Positions 1 through 7,851 of a stretch of DNA of 64,000 nt are shown one piece after another. The translations under genes were made by a program, and so were the position numbers. The notes beneath the pieces were generated by a model. It was not told the DNA's origin, searched no databases, and was given only the letters and a program-made list of their open reading frames with translations. The first letter of the stretch is position 1. Every line of letters begins with the position of its first letter. Source of the DNA: Nitratireductor sp. B36. GTDB lineage: Bacteria > Pseudomonadota > Alphaproteobacteria > Rhizobiales > Rhizobiaceae. The stretch spans positions 324,997-388,996 of the forward strand of contig NZ_JACKZY010000003.1 in assembly GCF_020833685.1 (NCBI RefSeq), read 5' to 3'.

Positions 1-373
1 CGATCACGGCGTCACCCTTGCGTGTGATCAGTTCTCTCACCAGCGTCGCCGCCAGCGATCCAACGGCGCGACGTGGGTATTCGGAAAGAGCACCTGGTAA
101 TTGAACGTCTCTGCCGAGGCCCAGAGCGGGGGAGCAGATGCACCGTTCGAGATTGAAGCGTTGGCGCAGCTCGTCCTCCACCTCCAGGAGACCGTTGCTC
201 CGTGAATCGATCGAGATCGACACGATGCCGGCATCCTTGGCGCTTTGCAGCAGCTTGTTCACGCGCGCTCTGGTGGTGCCCAGGCGGTTTGCGGTCTCTT
301 CCTGATTGAGCCCCCCAACATAGTAGATCCATGCCGCACGGCTCATCAGTTCGTGGTCGTCACTCTCGATCAT
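1..373 (-). CDS. SorC/DeoR-type sugar-responsive transcriptional regulator (partial, C-terminus beyond left edge)
   Basis: The reverse strand encodes about 124 residues from an ATG at 373, preceded by an AGGAG at 380-384, and runs off the left edge without a stop. The N-terminus has the layout of SorC-family regulators: a short helix with AAWIYYVGGLNQEE, a helix-turn-helix ending GTTRARVNKLL, then the start of the sugar-binding domain (VEDELRQRFNLERCIC). The complete family member at 48366-49397 has the same order (AAWMYFVEQKTQNE, IGRVSVVRML). It diverges from the sugar ABC operon that starts at 530, so it probably controls that operon in response to a sugar phosphate. Family assignment is good; the ligand is unknown. 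Confidence 0.85.
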   Translation of the reverse strand, partial: MIESDDHELMSRAAWIYYVGGLNQEETANRLGTTRARVNKLLQSAKDAGIVSISIDSRSNGLLEVEDELRQRFNLERCICSPALGLGRDVQLPGALSEYPRRAVGSLAATLVRELITRKGDAVI

Positions 374-428
374 GATGATCTCCTAAACGGTGGCGCTTGG
401 ACTGACAATCGAATATCGGCATCGAATT

Positions 429-458
429 ACAAATGTATCGATGCTTGACAAATGTATC
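429..458 (+). promoter_or_regulatory. Tandem ACAAATGTATC operator-like repeats with a consensus -35 box
   Basis: The 11-mer ACAAATGTATC occurs at 429-439 and again at 448-458, 19 bp apart, in the intergenic region between the divergent SorC-type gene and the ABC operon. A perfect TTGACA hexamer (445-450) overlaps the second copy; no good -10 box was seen at 16-18 bp. The second copy lies in an imperfect palindrome TTGACAAATGTATCAA. The position suits autoregulatory binding of the divergent SorC-type regulator, which is an inference. Confidence 0.5.
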
Positions 459-529
459 AAGCCGCGTCACGTTTGGCTTGTGGATGCCATCGGGAGGGCC
501 GTGGGCATCTTCAGTTCAGGGAGGAAATC

Positions 530-1486
530 ATGAACAAGTTTGCAAAGAGCCTGGGACGCTGCGTGGCCGCAGGCGCTGTAATCGCAGCCACCACTGCCGT
601 CGGCTTCACGCAGGATGCGCTGGAAATCGCGTGGGTTCATTCAAATGCTGCCGCTCAGTCCGAGCAGCGGGTCAAGGCGGGGTTCGAGGAATGGCTGGGT
701 GAGAGCGGAAATTCCTGGAATGTCAGTTTCCTCGACAGCCAGGGCTCGGGCGAGGCCACCGCGTCGAATCTTCAGGATGCTGTTTCGCGCGGTGTGGACG
801 CGATCATCATTACGATGTCGGACTTGCGCGCATCCAAGGCAGCTATCGACGTGGCCATCGAGGCTGGAATTCCGGTTTTCTCAGTCGATAGTGGTTTCGT
901 TGAAGGCATTCAGGTGGATGTCACCACCAACAATTGGGCGATGTCGGCCGATGTCTCTCCGTATCTTCTCGATCAGATTGGCGGCGAGGGCAATCTCGTC
1001 TTCTTCCGCATGGCCGAGCACCATGGAACACGCAAGCGCGGCGACGTCATGGAGAAGGTCCTTCAGGAATACGGCAATGTGAAAGTGCTGGCCGAGCACA
1101 ATATCGATTACACGGCCTTCTTCGAGGACACGACGTCTTCGATGCAGGACTATGTGGCGCGCTTCGGTGACGAGATTGACGCTGTCTGGGCGCCCTGGGA
1201 TGAACCGGCGCAAGCGACCATCAACGTCATGAAAGCTGCGGGGCTGACCGATGTGAAAGTCATCGGCATCGACGGACACCCTCAGGCCGTTGCCGAGGTC
1301 TGCAAGCCGGACAGCATGATGATTGCAACTGTGAGCCAGCCCTTTGAGGGCATGGGGGCACAGGTCGGCGAGTGGATCAAATCCATCGTGGTGGACGGCA
1401 AGGCGCGCGACGAGGTGATTCCGAGCGACATCGTCTACATGGACGCGCCTCTCGTGACGAAGCAGAACTGCAAGGACTTTATGTAG
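530..1486 (+). CDS. Sugar ABC transporter periplasmic substrate-binding protein (RbsB-like)
   Basis: The 318-residue product has an N-terminal signal peptide (Lys/Arg-containing start, then an Ala-rich hydrophobic stretch, residues 1 to about 27) and a type-1 periplasmic binding fold. Recognisable segments are the first-domain region around DAIIITMSDL, the middle VWAPWDEPAQATINVMKAAG, and VIGIDGHPQAV near residue 245, all typical of ribose/xylose-type binding proteins. The ATG at 530 is chosen because GGGAGGAAA precedes it closely and the signal peptide begins there. It is the first gene of an ABC operon followed by enzyme genes, so it probably delivers the substrate of that pathway. A pentose, polyol or deoxy-sugar ligand is guesswork. 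Confidence 0.88.
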   Translation: MNKFAKSLGRCVAAGAVIAATTAVGFTQDALEIAWVHSNAAAQSEQRVKAGFEEWLGESGNSWNVSFLDSQGSGEATASNLQDAVSRGVDAIIITMSDLRASKAAIDVAIEAGIPVFSVDSGFVEGIQVDVTTNNWAMSADVSPYLLDQIGGEGNLVFFRMAEHHGTRKRGDVMEKVLQEYGNVKVLAEHNIDYTAFFEDTTSSMQDYVARFGDEIDAVWAPWDEPAQATINVMKAAGLTDVKVIGIDGHPQAVAEVCKPDSMMIATVSQPFEGMGAQVGEWIKSIVVDGKARDEVIPSDIVYMDAPLVTKQNCKDFM

Positions 1487-1567
1487 TCAAACGAGCTTGC
1501 GGACGGGGCGCATCTGGCGGCCCGTCCCGCGCTGTCCCATTTCACCAATCTCGACAGGAGACCGTGC

Positions 1568-3094
1568 ATGTCGGTGCATCTTGCCGATATCCTCATGGAA
1601 TTTCCGGGCACGCGAGCACTGGATCGCGTCGATGTGACATTCCGCTATGACGAAGTGCACGGTCTTGTCGGCGAGAACGGTGCCGGGAAAAGTACATTCG
1701 TCAACATTCTCGGTGGTTCACTCCAGCCCACGGGGGGATCCATCACCGTGAATGACAGCGCGGTGGTCCTTTCCAGCCCGCGCGTCGCGCTTGGCCATGG
1801 CATTGCGCATGTGAGCCAGGAGGGGAGCCTCGTACCCTCGCTGACCGGTGCGGAAAACATCATGCTCGGAGCAGAACCGCGCCGTCCTCTCGGTATCGTG
1901 CGCCGGCGCACGCTGCGAAGTGAGGCCGAACGCCTGATGTCGACATGGTTTCCAGGCTTGGAGATGGATCTTCACCGGCCGGTCAAGGACCTTGCGATGG
2001 CCGATCAGAAAGTCATCGAGATCGTGCGGGCGCTCAGGGGGGACATTCGGCTTCTCATTCTCGATGAGCCCACGGCGACATTGGAAGCGCGGGAGAAGAG
2101 GCGGCTCTGGGACATCATCCAGTCCCTGCCTTCAAAGGGTGTGGGTGTCGTGTTGATCTCCCATTTCCTGACTGAGGTCGTGGCGCTTTGCGATCGGATC
2201 ACCGTCTTGCGCGACGGCCGGCATGTCGGGACACTGGACAAGGGGAACGCCACAGAAGCCGATCTCACAAATCTCATGCTGAGGCGGGAACAGGACGCCT
2301 GTTCGGATATGCCCGAAACCCGCACGCGCGATGTTCGGCCATCGCCGGCGGTGGCAGGACCAGTGGTCTTGTCCGTTGAAGACTGGAAGACCGGAGCAGT
2401 CGAAATAGATCGTTTCGTGCTGCGGCGGGGCGAAATTGTCGGGTTGATCGGGCTGACAGGGGCCGGACATTTCGGCTTTGCGCGCTCGCTCTACACGCGT
2501 CAGGGTAAATTGCGCGGGACGATTTCCGTTAACGGCAGCGAGGTCCGCGCTGGGGGAATCCGCGCCATGCAAAGAGCCGGCGTAGCATTGGTTCCGGACC
2601 AGCGCATGGAGAACGCACTCGCCGGCGAGGGGAGCGTCGTTGAGAACCTGACCATGGTTCACTCGCAGTTTGCTGCGCGGGGTGGTGTGTTGAGCCGCCG
2701 CAGGGAAAGCCAAGAAGCGGCTCGAATCATCGAACTTCTGAACGTCAAGACACCGAGTCAGCGCCAGCTGATCCGTAATCTCTCGGGCGGAAACAAGCAG
2801 AAAGTCTCCATAGGCAAATGGCTGTATGGTGCCGACGACAAGTACAGCGTCCTGATTTTCGTTGAACCGACCGAAGGCGTCGATATCGGGGCGAAGATGG
2901 AAATCTATGCTCATCTGCGCCGGCTTGCAGAGCGTGGGGCGGCAATCCTCATCGCCTCGTCGGATCTGGGCGAGGTTGCGGAACTGTGCCATCGCGCCGT
3001 CCCCTTTGTTCACGGCAGGCCAGGGGATGACATACCGGCCGCCGAATTCTCCGAAAGCCGTTTCATCCAAGCCATCACTGGAGATGCCGCATGA
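1568..3094 (+). CDS. Sugar ABC transporter ATP-binding protein, duplicated ATPase (RbsA/MglA-like)
   Basis: The 508-residue cytoplasmic ATPase has two ABC halves, as in RbsA, MglA and XylG. The first half has Walker A GENGAGKST near residue 35 and Walker B LLILDEPTAT near residue 160. The second half has a degenerate P-loop (GLTGAGHFG), an intact signature LSGGNKQKVSIGKWL, and an unusual Walker B reading LIFVEPTEG, where the usual Asp before the catalytic Glu is Val. Degenerate second sites occur in this family, so transport is still expected. GACAGGAG precedes the ATG. The 3' end overlaps the permease start by 4 bp (ATGA), which indicates coupling. Confidence 0.9.
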   Translation: MSVHLADILMEFPGTRALDRVDVTFRYDEVHGLVGENGAGKSTFVNILGGSLQPTGGSITVNDSAVVLSSPRVALGHGIAHVSQEGSLVPSLTGAENIMLGAEPRRPLGIVRRRTLRSEAERLMSTWFPGLEMDLHRPVKDLAMADQKVIEIVRALRGDIRLLILDEPTATLEAREKRRLWDIIQSLPSKGVGVVLISHFLTEVVALCDRITVLRDGRHVGTLDKGNATEADLTNLMLRREQDACSDMPETRTRDVRPSPAVAGPVVLSVEDWKTGAVEIDRFVLRRGEIVGLIGLTGAGHFGFARSLYTRQGKLRGTISVNGSEVRAGGIRAMQRAGVALVPDQRMENALAGEGSVVENLTMVHSQFAARGGVLSRRRESQEAARIIELLNVKTPSQRQLIRNLSGGNKQKVSIGKWLYGADDKYSVLIFVEPTEGVDIGAKMEIYAHLRRLAERGAAILIASSDLGEVAELCHRAVPFVHGRPGDDIPAAEFSESRFIQAITGDAA

Positions 3095-4086
3095 CACCGC
3101 AAGCCGGCTCCCTCGGTAAGGCATCTGCTGCCGCCGAAAGCAAATCTGTCCGCTCAGACTTCATCCAGCGTTATTCGACGCTCGGGGTTCTGATTCTCAT
3201 GTTCCTCGGGTTCTCCCTCTTCGTTGATCGCTTTCTGACGCCGTTCAACCTGACAAACATTCTACAGCAAATCGCCATCCTGACGATTGTCGGTTCCGGG
3301 CTGACCTTCGGCTTCGCGGCTAGGGAAATCGACCTTTCAGTGGGCTATACGGTGGGCCTTTCGGGCATCTTGGTGCCGCTGCTTCTCACCATGGGATATC
3401 CACTTGCCGTCGCTCTCGGCGCCGGGTTGGCAGCGGGCATCGGGGTTGGTCTCGTCAACGGACTGCTTGTCACGAAAATCGGTATCCCATCGCTCATCGC
3501 CACTCTGGCTGTGGGATCCATCCTCTTCGGCGTGAACTTTCTGATGACCGGGGGGCGCGCAATATATGGCGGTCTGCCTGACGCTTATCTCATGCTTGGC
3601 CAGGGGCGGATCTTCGGAATACCGAACCTGGCGTATTTCATGGTCATCGCCGTGGCGATTGCCTGGTTCGTCATGGAGCGAACGGTGTTCGGCCGCTATG
3701 TCTACGCTGTTGGCGGGAACCAGAAGGCAGCAGAGCTTTCGGGTGTGCATATCACGCTCTACCGGATGGCGGCGCTGGTGCTGGTCTCCGTCTTCGCGGT
3801 TATTGCCGGCGCTTTGCTGGCCGCGAGGCTGGGGTCTGGGCAACCTAATGCAGGCGAACGCTATCTGCTTGATGGGCTCGCCACCGTATTCATCGGCATG
3901 ACCATGTTTCGACCCGGCACTGCCACGGTGCTTGGAACACTCTGCGGCGCGCTCTTCATCGGCGTGATCAACAATGGCCTGAACCTCATTGGAATGGACA
4001 CTTACATCCAGAACATCGTGAAGGGTGTGATCATTCTCGTCGCGGTCGCCATCGTATCGCGCACCACCAAACTCAATCTCCTGTAA
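3091..4086 (+). CDS. Sugar ABC transporter permease (RbsC-like)
   Basis: A 331-residue, very hydrophobic protein with about 8-10 predicted transmembrane segments after a 25-residue polar N-terminus. It carries the family hallmarks REIDLSVG near residue 80, LLVTKIGIPSLIATLA near residue 127, and the cytoplasmic loop AVGGNQKAAELSGV near residue 205 that contacts the ATPase. These place it in the ribose/xylose/autoinducer-2 permease family. It overlaps the ATPase gene by 4 bp and is followed 10 bp later by the E1alpha gene, so transporter and catabolic enzymes appear co-transcribed. Confidence 0.9.
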   Translation: MTPQAGSLGKASAAAESKSVRSDFIQRYSTLGVLILMFLGFSLFVDRFLTPFNLTNILQQIAILTIVGSGLTFGFAAREIDLSVGYTVGLSGILVPLLLTMGYPLAVALGAGLAAGIGVGLVNGLLVTKIGIPSLIATLAVGSILFGVNFLMTGGRAIYGGLPDAYLMLGQGRIFGIPNLAYFMVIAVAIAWFVMERTVFGRYVYAVGGNQKAAELSGVHITLYRMAALVLVSVFAVIAGALLAARLGSGQPNAGERYLLDGLATVFIGMTMFRPGTATVLGTLCGALFIGVINNGLNLIGMDTYIQNIVKGVIILVAVAIVSRTTKLNLL

Positions 4087-4096
4087 GGAAGGCAAT

Positions 4097-5152
4097 ATGA
4101 CTGCACCCATCGACACGGCAGTTGCGGAAAAAGTGCCGCGCTCGAACACCGAGCTTCTTGCGCTCTACCGGCAGATGCGCCGGGTGCGCACATTCGAGGA
4201 GCGGGTTGGCGAGCTTTTCGTTCGCGGGCAATCGGCAGGCTCCATGCTGCATTTGTCCATCGGCGAAGAGTCGGCGGCGGTGGGCGTCGCCTCTCTGATG
4301 AGGGATGGAGACACATTCACCACTCACCACCGGGGCCATGGCATATTCCTTGCCCGGGGTGCAGATCCCAACCGCATGATGGCAGAGATCGGCGGCAAGG
4401 AAGAGGGCTATTGCCGCGGGAAGGGCGGCTCCATGCACATTGCCGACATGGGGCTTGGACACCTTGGCGCCAACGCCATTGTGGGCGGTGGCATCCCTGC
4501 TGTTGTCGGTGCCGGTCTAGCATCAAAGCGCGAGGGCAGGGGTGCGGTTTCCATCGCGTTCTTCGGTGATGGCGCGATGCAGCAGGGCATTCTCTACGAG
4601 AGTATGAACATGGCTGCGCTGTGGGACCTGCCGGTCATTTTCGTCTGCATCAACAACCAGTACGGTATGGGGACACGCATCGAGCAGGCAACAAAAGGCC
4701 GTGCGCTTCATGAACGCGGACTGGCGTTTGGGCTGAATTCGGAAACCGTTGACGGGCTGGATGTACGCGACGTGCGTGCGGCGGCGGGCCGGATTATCGA
4801 CGGTGCCCGGGGAGGCACACCCGGTTTTCTTGCGGTCGAATGCTACCGCTTCTTTGGTCATGCCCGCATGGACAAGAGCCCCTACCGTACGCCTGAGGAT
4901 GAAGAACAGGGACGCGCAAAAGACCCGGTTGGGTTTGCTCGCAAAGCTCTGGTTGAAAGCGGAGAGAGTAGCGAGGCTGACCTCGATGCCCTCGACGCCG
5001 AGATCGCGCAGGAAATGGACGCGACCATCGACTTCACGGTCGCCGCGCGTGAGCCGGCACTTCAGACGATGTTCCGCGACGTCTATGCGCCTGGTGAGCC
5101 GGAGCCGGAATCCGTGGCTGCCCGCATCGACCGCATTCTGGCAGGGGACTGA
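4097..5152 (+). CDS. Thiamine-diphosphate dehydrogenase E1 component, alpha subunit (acetoin dehydrogenase AcoA-like)
   Basis: The 351-residue product matches the alpha subunit of two-subunit 2-oxo acid/acetoin dehydrogenase E1. The thiamine-diphosphate motif begins GDGAMQQG near residue 156 and ends in the INN pair about 30 residues later. The segments MLHLSIGEESAAVG and [10 protein letters not shown] resemble AcoA more than alphaproteobacterial PdhA. With the adjacent beta subunit it would cleave a methyl-ketone acyloin or decarboxylate a 2-oxo acid and pass the acetyl group to lipoyl-E2. GGAAGG precedes the ATG. The operon contains a sugar transporter and a sugar kinase, so a phosphorylated 1-deoxyketose is an attractive substrate. 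Plain acetoin is the main alternative. Confidence 0.85.
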   Translation: MTAPIDTAVAEKVPRSNTELLALYRQMRRVRTFEERVGELFVRGQSAGSMLHLSIGEESAAVGVASLMRDGDTFTTHHRGHGIFLARGADPNRMMAEIGGKEEGYCRGKGGSMHIADMGLGHLGANAIVGGGIPAVVGAGLASKREGRGAVSIAFFGDGAMQQGILYESMNMAALWDLPVIFVCINNQYGMGTRIEQATKGRALHERGLAFGLNSETVDGLDVRDVRAAAGRIIDGARGGTPGFLAVECYRFFGHARMDKSPYRTPEDEEQGRAKDPVGFARKALVESGESSEADLDALDAEIAQEMDATIDFTVAAREPALQTMFRDVYAPGEPEPESVAARIDRILAGD

Positions 5153-5156
5153 GACT

Positions 5157-6146
5157 ATGGCAGAGATGACCTATAGAGACGCGCTCAAACAGGCTCTGCG
5201 CGATGCTATGGCCGAGGACGATACCGTGATGGTGATCGGTGAAGAGGTGGGTCGCTACGGTGGCGCCTACGGTGTTACCAAAGGCCTGTACGAGGAGTTC
5301 GGTCCCGACCGCTTGATCGACACGCCGATTTCCGAACCGGCGATCGTTGGCGCTGCAGTGGGTGCCGCCATGTCCGGCCTGAGACCTGTTGCTGAACTCA
5401 TGTATGTGGACTTCATCGGGATGACGATGGATCAGCTGGGAAATCAGGCAGCGAAAATCCGCTATATGTTCGGTGGTCAAGTGGGTGTGCCCATGGTGCT
5501 GCGGACCCAGGGCGGAACAGGCCGTTCGGCCGGTGCCCAGCATTCCCAATCGCTCGAAGCCTATGTGATGCATACGCCCGGTCTTCGGCTCGTCATGCCA
5601 GCAACCGTCTCGGATGCCTATCATCTTCTGCGGCAGTCGCTGAAGCAACCGGACCCGGTCGTCTTCATTGAGCACAAGGCGCTCTACACGATGAAGGAAG
5701 ATGTGGATCTGGCCGCGCCTGCGCCGGAGTGGGGGAAAGCCCGGGTTCACCGAACGGGAGACGATCTGGTGATCGTGACCTATTCCCGCCAACTCCACCA
5801 TGTGCTCGCAGCCGCAGAGGCAATGGCCCGGAAAGGCGTGCAAGCGACGGTGATCGATCTCCGCTCCCTGAATCCGCTCGATTTCGATACCGTGCGGACA
5901 CATGTTGAGCGTGTGGGCCGGGTGATGGTTGTCTCCGAGGGTGTGATGACCGCTGGCGTTGGGGCGGAACTCTCGGCCCGTATTCACGAGGAATGTTTCG
6001 ATTTCCTGGCCGAGCCGGTGATCCGCGTCTGTGGCGAAGATATTCCGATTTCGGTTTCCGTCGAGCTCGAAAAGAACTCTGTGCCCACTGCAGCCTTTAT
6101 CCAGACGGCGGGTGAAAAGCTTGTGGGTTTGAGGACTGCAGCATGA
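5157..6146 (+). CDS. Thiamine-diphosphate dehydrogenase E1 component, beta subunit (AcoB-like)
   Basis: From the ATG at 5157 the product is 329 residues, the usual length for AcoB/PdhB. It begins MAEMTYRDALKQALRDAM and shows the conserved [44 protein letters not shown] and VIDLRSLNPLD blocks. Longer in-frame starts exist upstream, but they would lie inside the alpha-subunit gene. This ATG follows the alpha stop by 4 bp. The subunit completes the heterotetrameric E1 and contacts the E2 core. Its last codons overlap the E2 gene by 4 bp (ATGA), giving tight stoichiometric coupling. Confidence 0.87.
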   Translation: MAEMTYRDALKQALRDAMAEDDTVMVIGEEVGRYGGAYGVTKGLYEEFGPDRLIDTPISEPAIVGAAVGAAMSGLRPVAELMYVDFIGMTMDQLGNQAAKIRYMFGGQVGVPMVLRTQGGTGRSAGAQHSQSLEAYVMHTPGLRLVMPATVSDAYHLLRQSLKQPDPVVFIEHKALYTMKEDVDLAAPAPEWGKARVHRTGDDLVIVTYSRQLHHVLAAAEAMARKGVQATVIDLRSLNPLDFDTVRTHVERVGRVMVVSEGVMTAGVGAELSARIHEECFDFLAEPVIRVCGEDIPISVSVELEKNSVPTAAFIQTAGEKLVGLRTAA

Positions 6147-7399
6147 GCACCGTCATGCTCACAATGCCTCGCCTGGGCGAGACGATGGAAGAAGGTACCG
6201 TCTCTGAATGGCTTGTGCCCGAAGGGCAGGCCTTCGAGCGCGGGACGCCTCTGGTGGAGTTCGAAACTGACAAGACTGCTGTCGAATATCCCGCGCTCGG
6301 GTCCGGACGGTTGGTTCGCACACTGGTCACCCAGGGAGATCTTGTTCAGGTGGGTGACCCGATTGCCGAGATCGACCTGATGGGAGGCGAGGATTGGGTT
6401 TCGGGTGGGCAGGAGGATCAGTCTGCCGCCAGCGATGAGCCGGAAGATGCCGGCATTGAAGAGGCTACGGATGCACACAAGCATGCCAAGCCTCCAATGA
6501 CTTCGTCCGGCCAGGAGGGGCGCGTACGCGCCACGCCCCTGGCCCGCCGTGCGGCGAACCGTGCGGGGGTCAGCATAGAGACGGTTCCCGGAACAGGGCG
6601 CAGAGGGCGTGTGGAGCTCTCTGACGTCGAGCGTTCCATCGCCGGCTCGGTTGTCTCCGCACTTGCAGCGGAAAGCTGGGGTTCCGAGACCGGCTCGCCC
6701 GTGCTCCTCGTTCACGGTTTTGCGGGGGATCGCCAGACCTTCGATCAGCTGGGCAGGGCGCTGGGGCGGGCGCAGCTTTCAGTGCGAGCGATTGATCTTC
6801 CTTCCCACGGAGAAACGGAGGCGGAGGCTCAGTCGTTCGATGATCTTGTCGACGCATTGTGCGGTGAGCTGAACCCGTCCCGTCCGGTCGCATTGGTCGG
6901 CCATTCACTCGGGGCGGCCGCCGCAATCGCTGCGGCCCACCGTAAGGGCGGTGTCTCCTCGCTCACCCTCATCGCACCGGCCGGTCTCGGATTGCATATC
7001 GATGCTGAGTTTGTTTCCGGTATGGCTCGCGCCGACAGTGTGGGCGCGGTGGGTCATTTGCTGCGAAGGCTCTCAAACCGCGCCGATGCATTTTCGCCGG
7101 CTCTGGTAACGCAGATCCACGCCGCCCTCTCGCGTGGCCGTTTGCTACGCTTGGCAGACGATATTTGCCGCGAGGGCAGACAGTTGGTCAATGTGCGAAG
7201 CGCCCTTGCATCGCTCGCCAATCAAATCCCGGTGCGTATCCTTGTGGGTACGGAGGATCGAATTCTGAACTGGCGCGACACTCTGGATGTCTCGCCGGCC
7301 ATCGCACTGCATGTTTTTCCAGGTGCTGGTCACATGCCCCACTGGGATGCACCAGCCGAGGCGGTGGCGATCATCAAAAAGGGGGTGCCCGATGACTGA
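6143..7399 (+). CDS. Lipoyl-bearing E2 with alpha/beta-hydrolase core (AcoC-type dihydrolipoamide acetyltransferase)
   Basis: The 418-residue protein has three parts. Residues 1-78 form a lipoyl domain with the lipoylated Lys in ETDKTAVEYP. Around residues 125-160 is an E3-binding peripheral domain (RATPLARRAANRAGV). From about residue 175 comes an alpha/beta-hydrolase domain with VLLVHGF, the nucleophile elbow VGHSLGAAAA near residue 253, and a late GAGHMPHWD histidine. This layout, without the classical chloramphenicol-acetyltransferase-like core, matches AcoC of acetoin dehydrogenase systems. It would carry the acetyl group from E1 to CoA. No E3 gene is nearby, so a shared Lpd must serve it. 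Confidence 0.86.
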   Translation: MSTVMLTMPRLGETMEEGTVSEWLVPEGQAFERGTPLVEFETDKTAVEYPALGSGRLVRTLVTQGDLVQVGDPIAEIDLMGGEDWVSGGQEDQSAASDEPEDAGIEEATDAHKHAKPPMTSSGQEGRVRATPLARRAANRAGVSIETVPGTGRRGRVELSDVERSIAGSVVSALAAESWGSETGSPVLLVHGFAGDRQTFDQLGRALGRAQLSVRAIDLPSHGETEAEAQSFDDLVDALCGELNPSRPVALVGHSLGAAAAIAAAHRKGGVSSLTLIAPAGLGLHIDAEFVSGMARADSVGAVGHLLRRLSNRADAFSPALVTQIHAALSRGRLLRLADDICREGRQLVNVRSALASLANQIPVRILVGTEDRILNWRDTLDVSPAIALHVFPGAGHMPHWDAPAEAVAIIKKGVPDD

Positions 7400-7730
7400 G
7401 GTGGATGTCCGTTCGAAGTTGAAGGCTGCAAGAGCGCGGATGGGGGGATTTGCAAAATCTGCACCGGAGCTGATGAAAGGTTTCGCTTCCATTTCCGCTG
7501 TGGCGACCAGGCAAGGTCATTTCTCCGCTTCAGACCGTGAATTGCTGGCGACAGCCATTGCCGTGGCCAGTGGCTGCGAGGACTGCATTCTCTATCATGT
7601 GGATGCTGCGAAGCGTCATGGCGCGGAGGAAGCGGCTCTTGTCGAGGCGCTGGAGGTGGCGGTCGAAATGGGCGGTGGTCCTGCTGTCATGTATGCCGGC
7701 AGGGCGATGGAGGCGTTCAGGGAGCTTTAG
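7392..7730 (+). CDS. Carboxymuconolactone decarboxylase/AhpD-like small protein with CxxC
   Basis: The ATG at 7392 gives 112 residues and overlaps the E2 gene by 8 bp. The protein has the CMD/AhpD fold signature: helix-rich, with SGCEDCILYHVDAAKRHGA near residues 52-70 providing a redox CxxC followed by a conserved His. In Mycobacterium, AhpD receives electrons from lipoyl-E2 and Lpd. Its position directly behind a lipoyl-E2 gene suggests a thiol-redox role with this E2, though CMD-family genes are also common as uncharacterised companions of dehydrogenase operons. No catalytic assignment beyond the family is justified. Confidence 0.8.
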   Translation: MTEVDVRSKLKAARARMGGFAKSAPELMKGFASISAVATRQGHFSASDRELLATAIAVASGCEDCILYHVDAAKRHGAEEAALVEALEVAVEMGGGPAVMYAGRAMEAFREL

Positions 7731-7851
7731 AGCCGCGTGGGGGACAGTTCGTCCAAGCGAAGATTGCTTTCGGAGTTTCCGAACGAACAAGATTTAGCTG
7801 CCTGATCGAGCTGAAGGTTCATTGAGGCGGGGCAACTGGGAGGAGGAGTGC

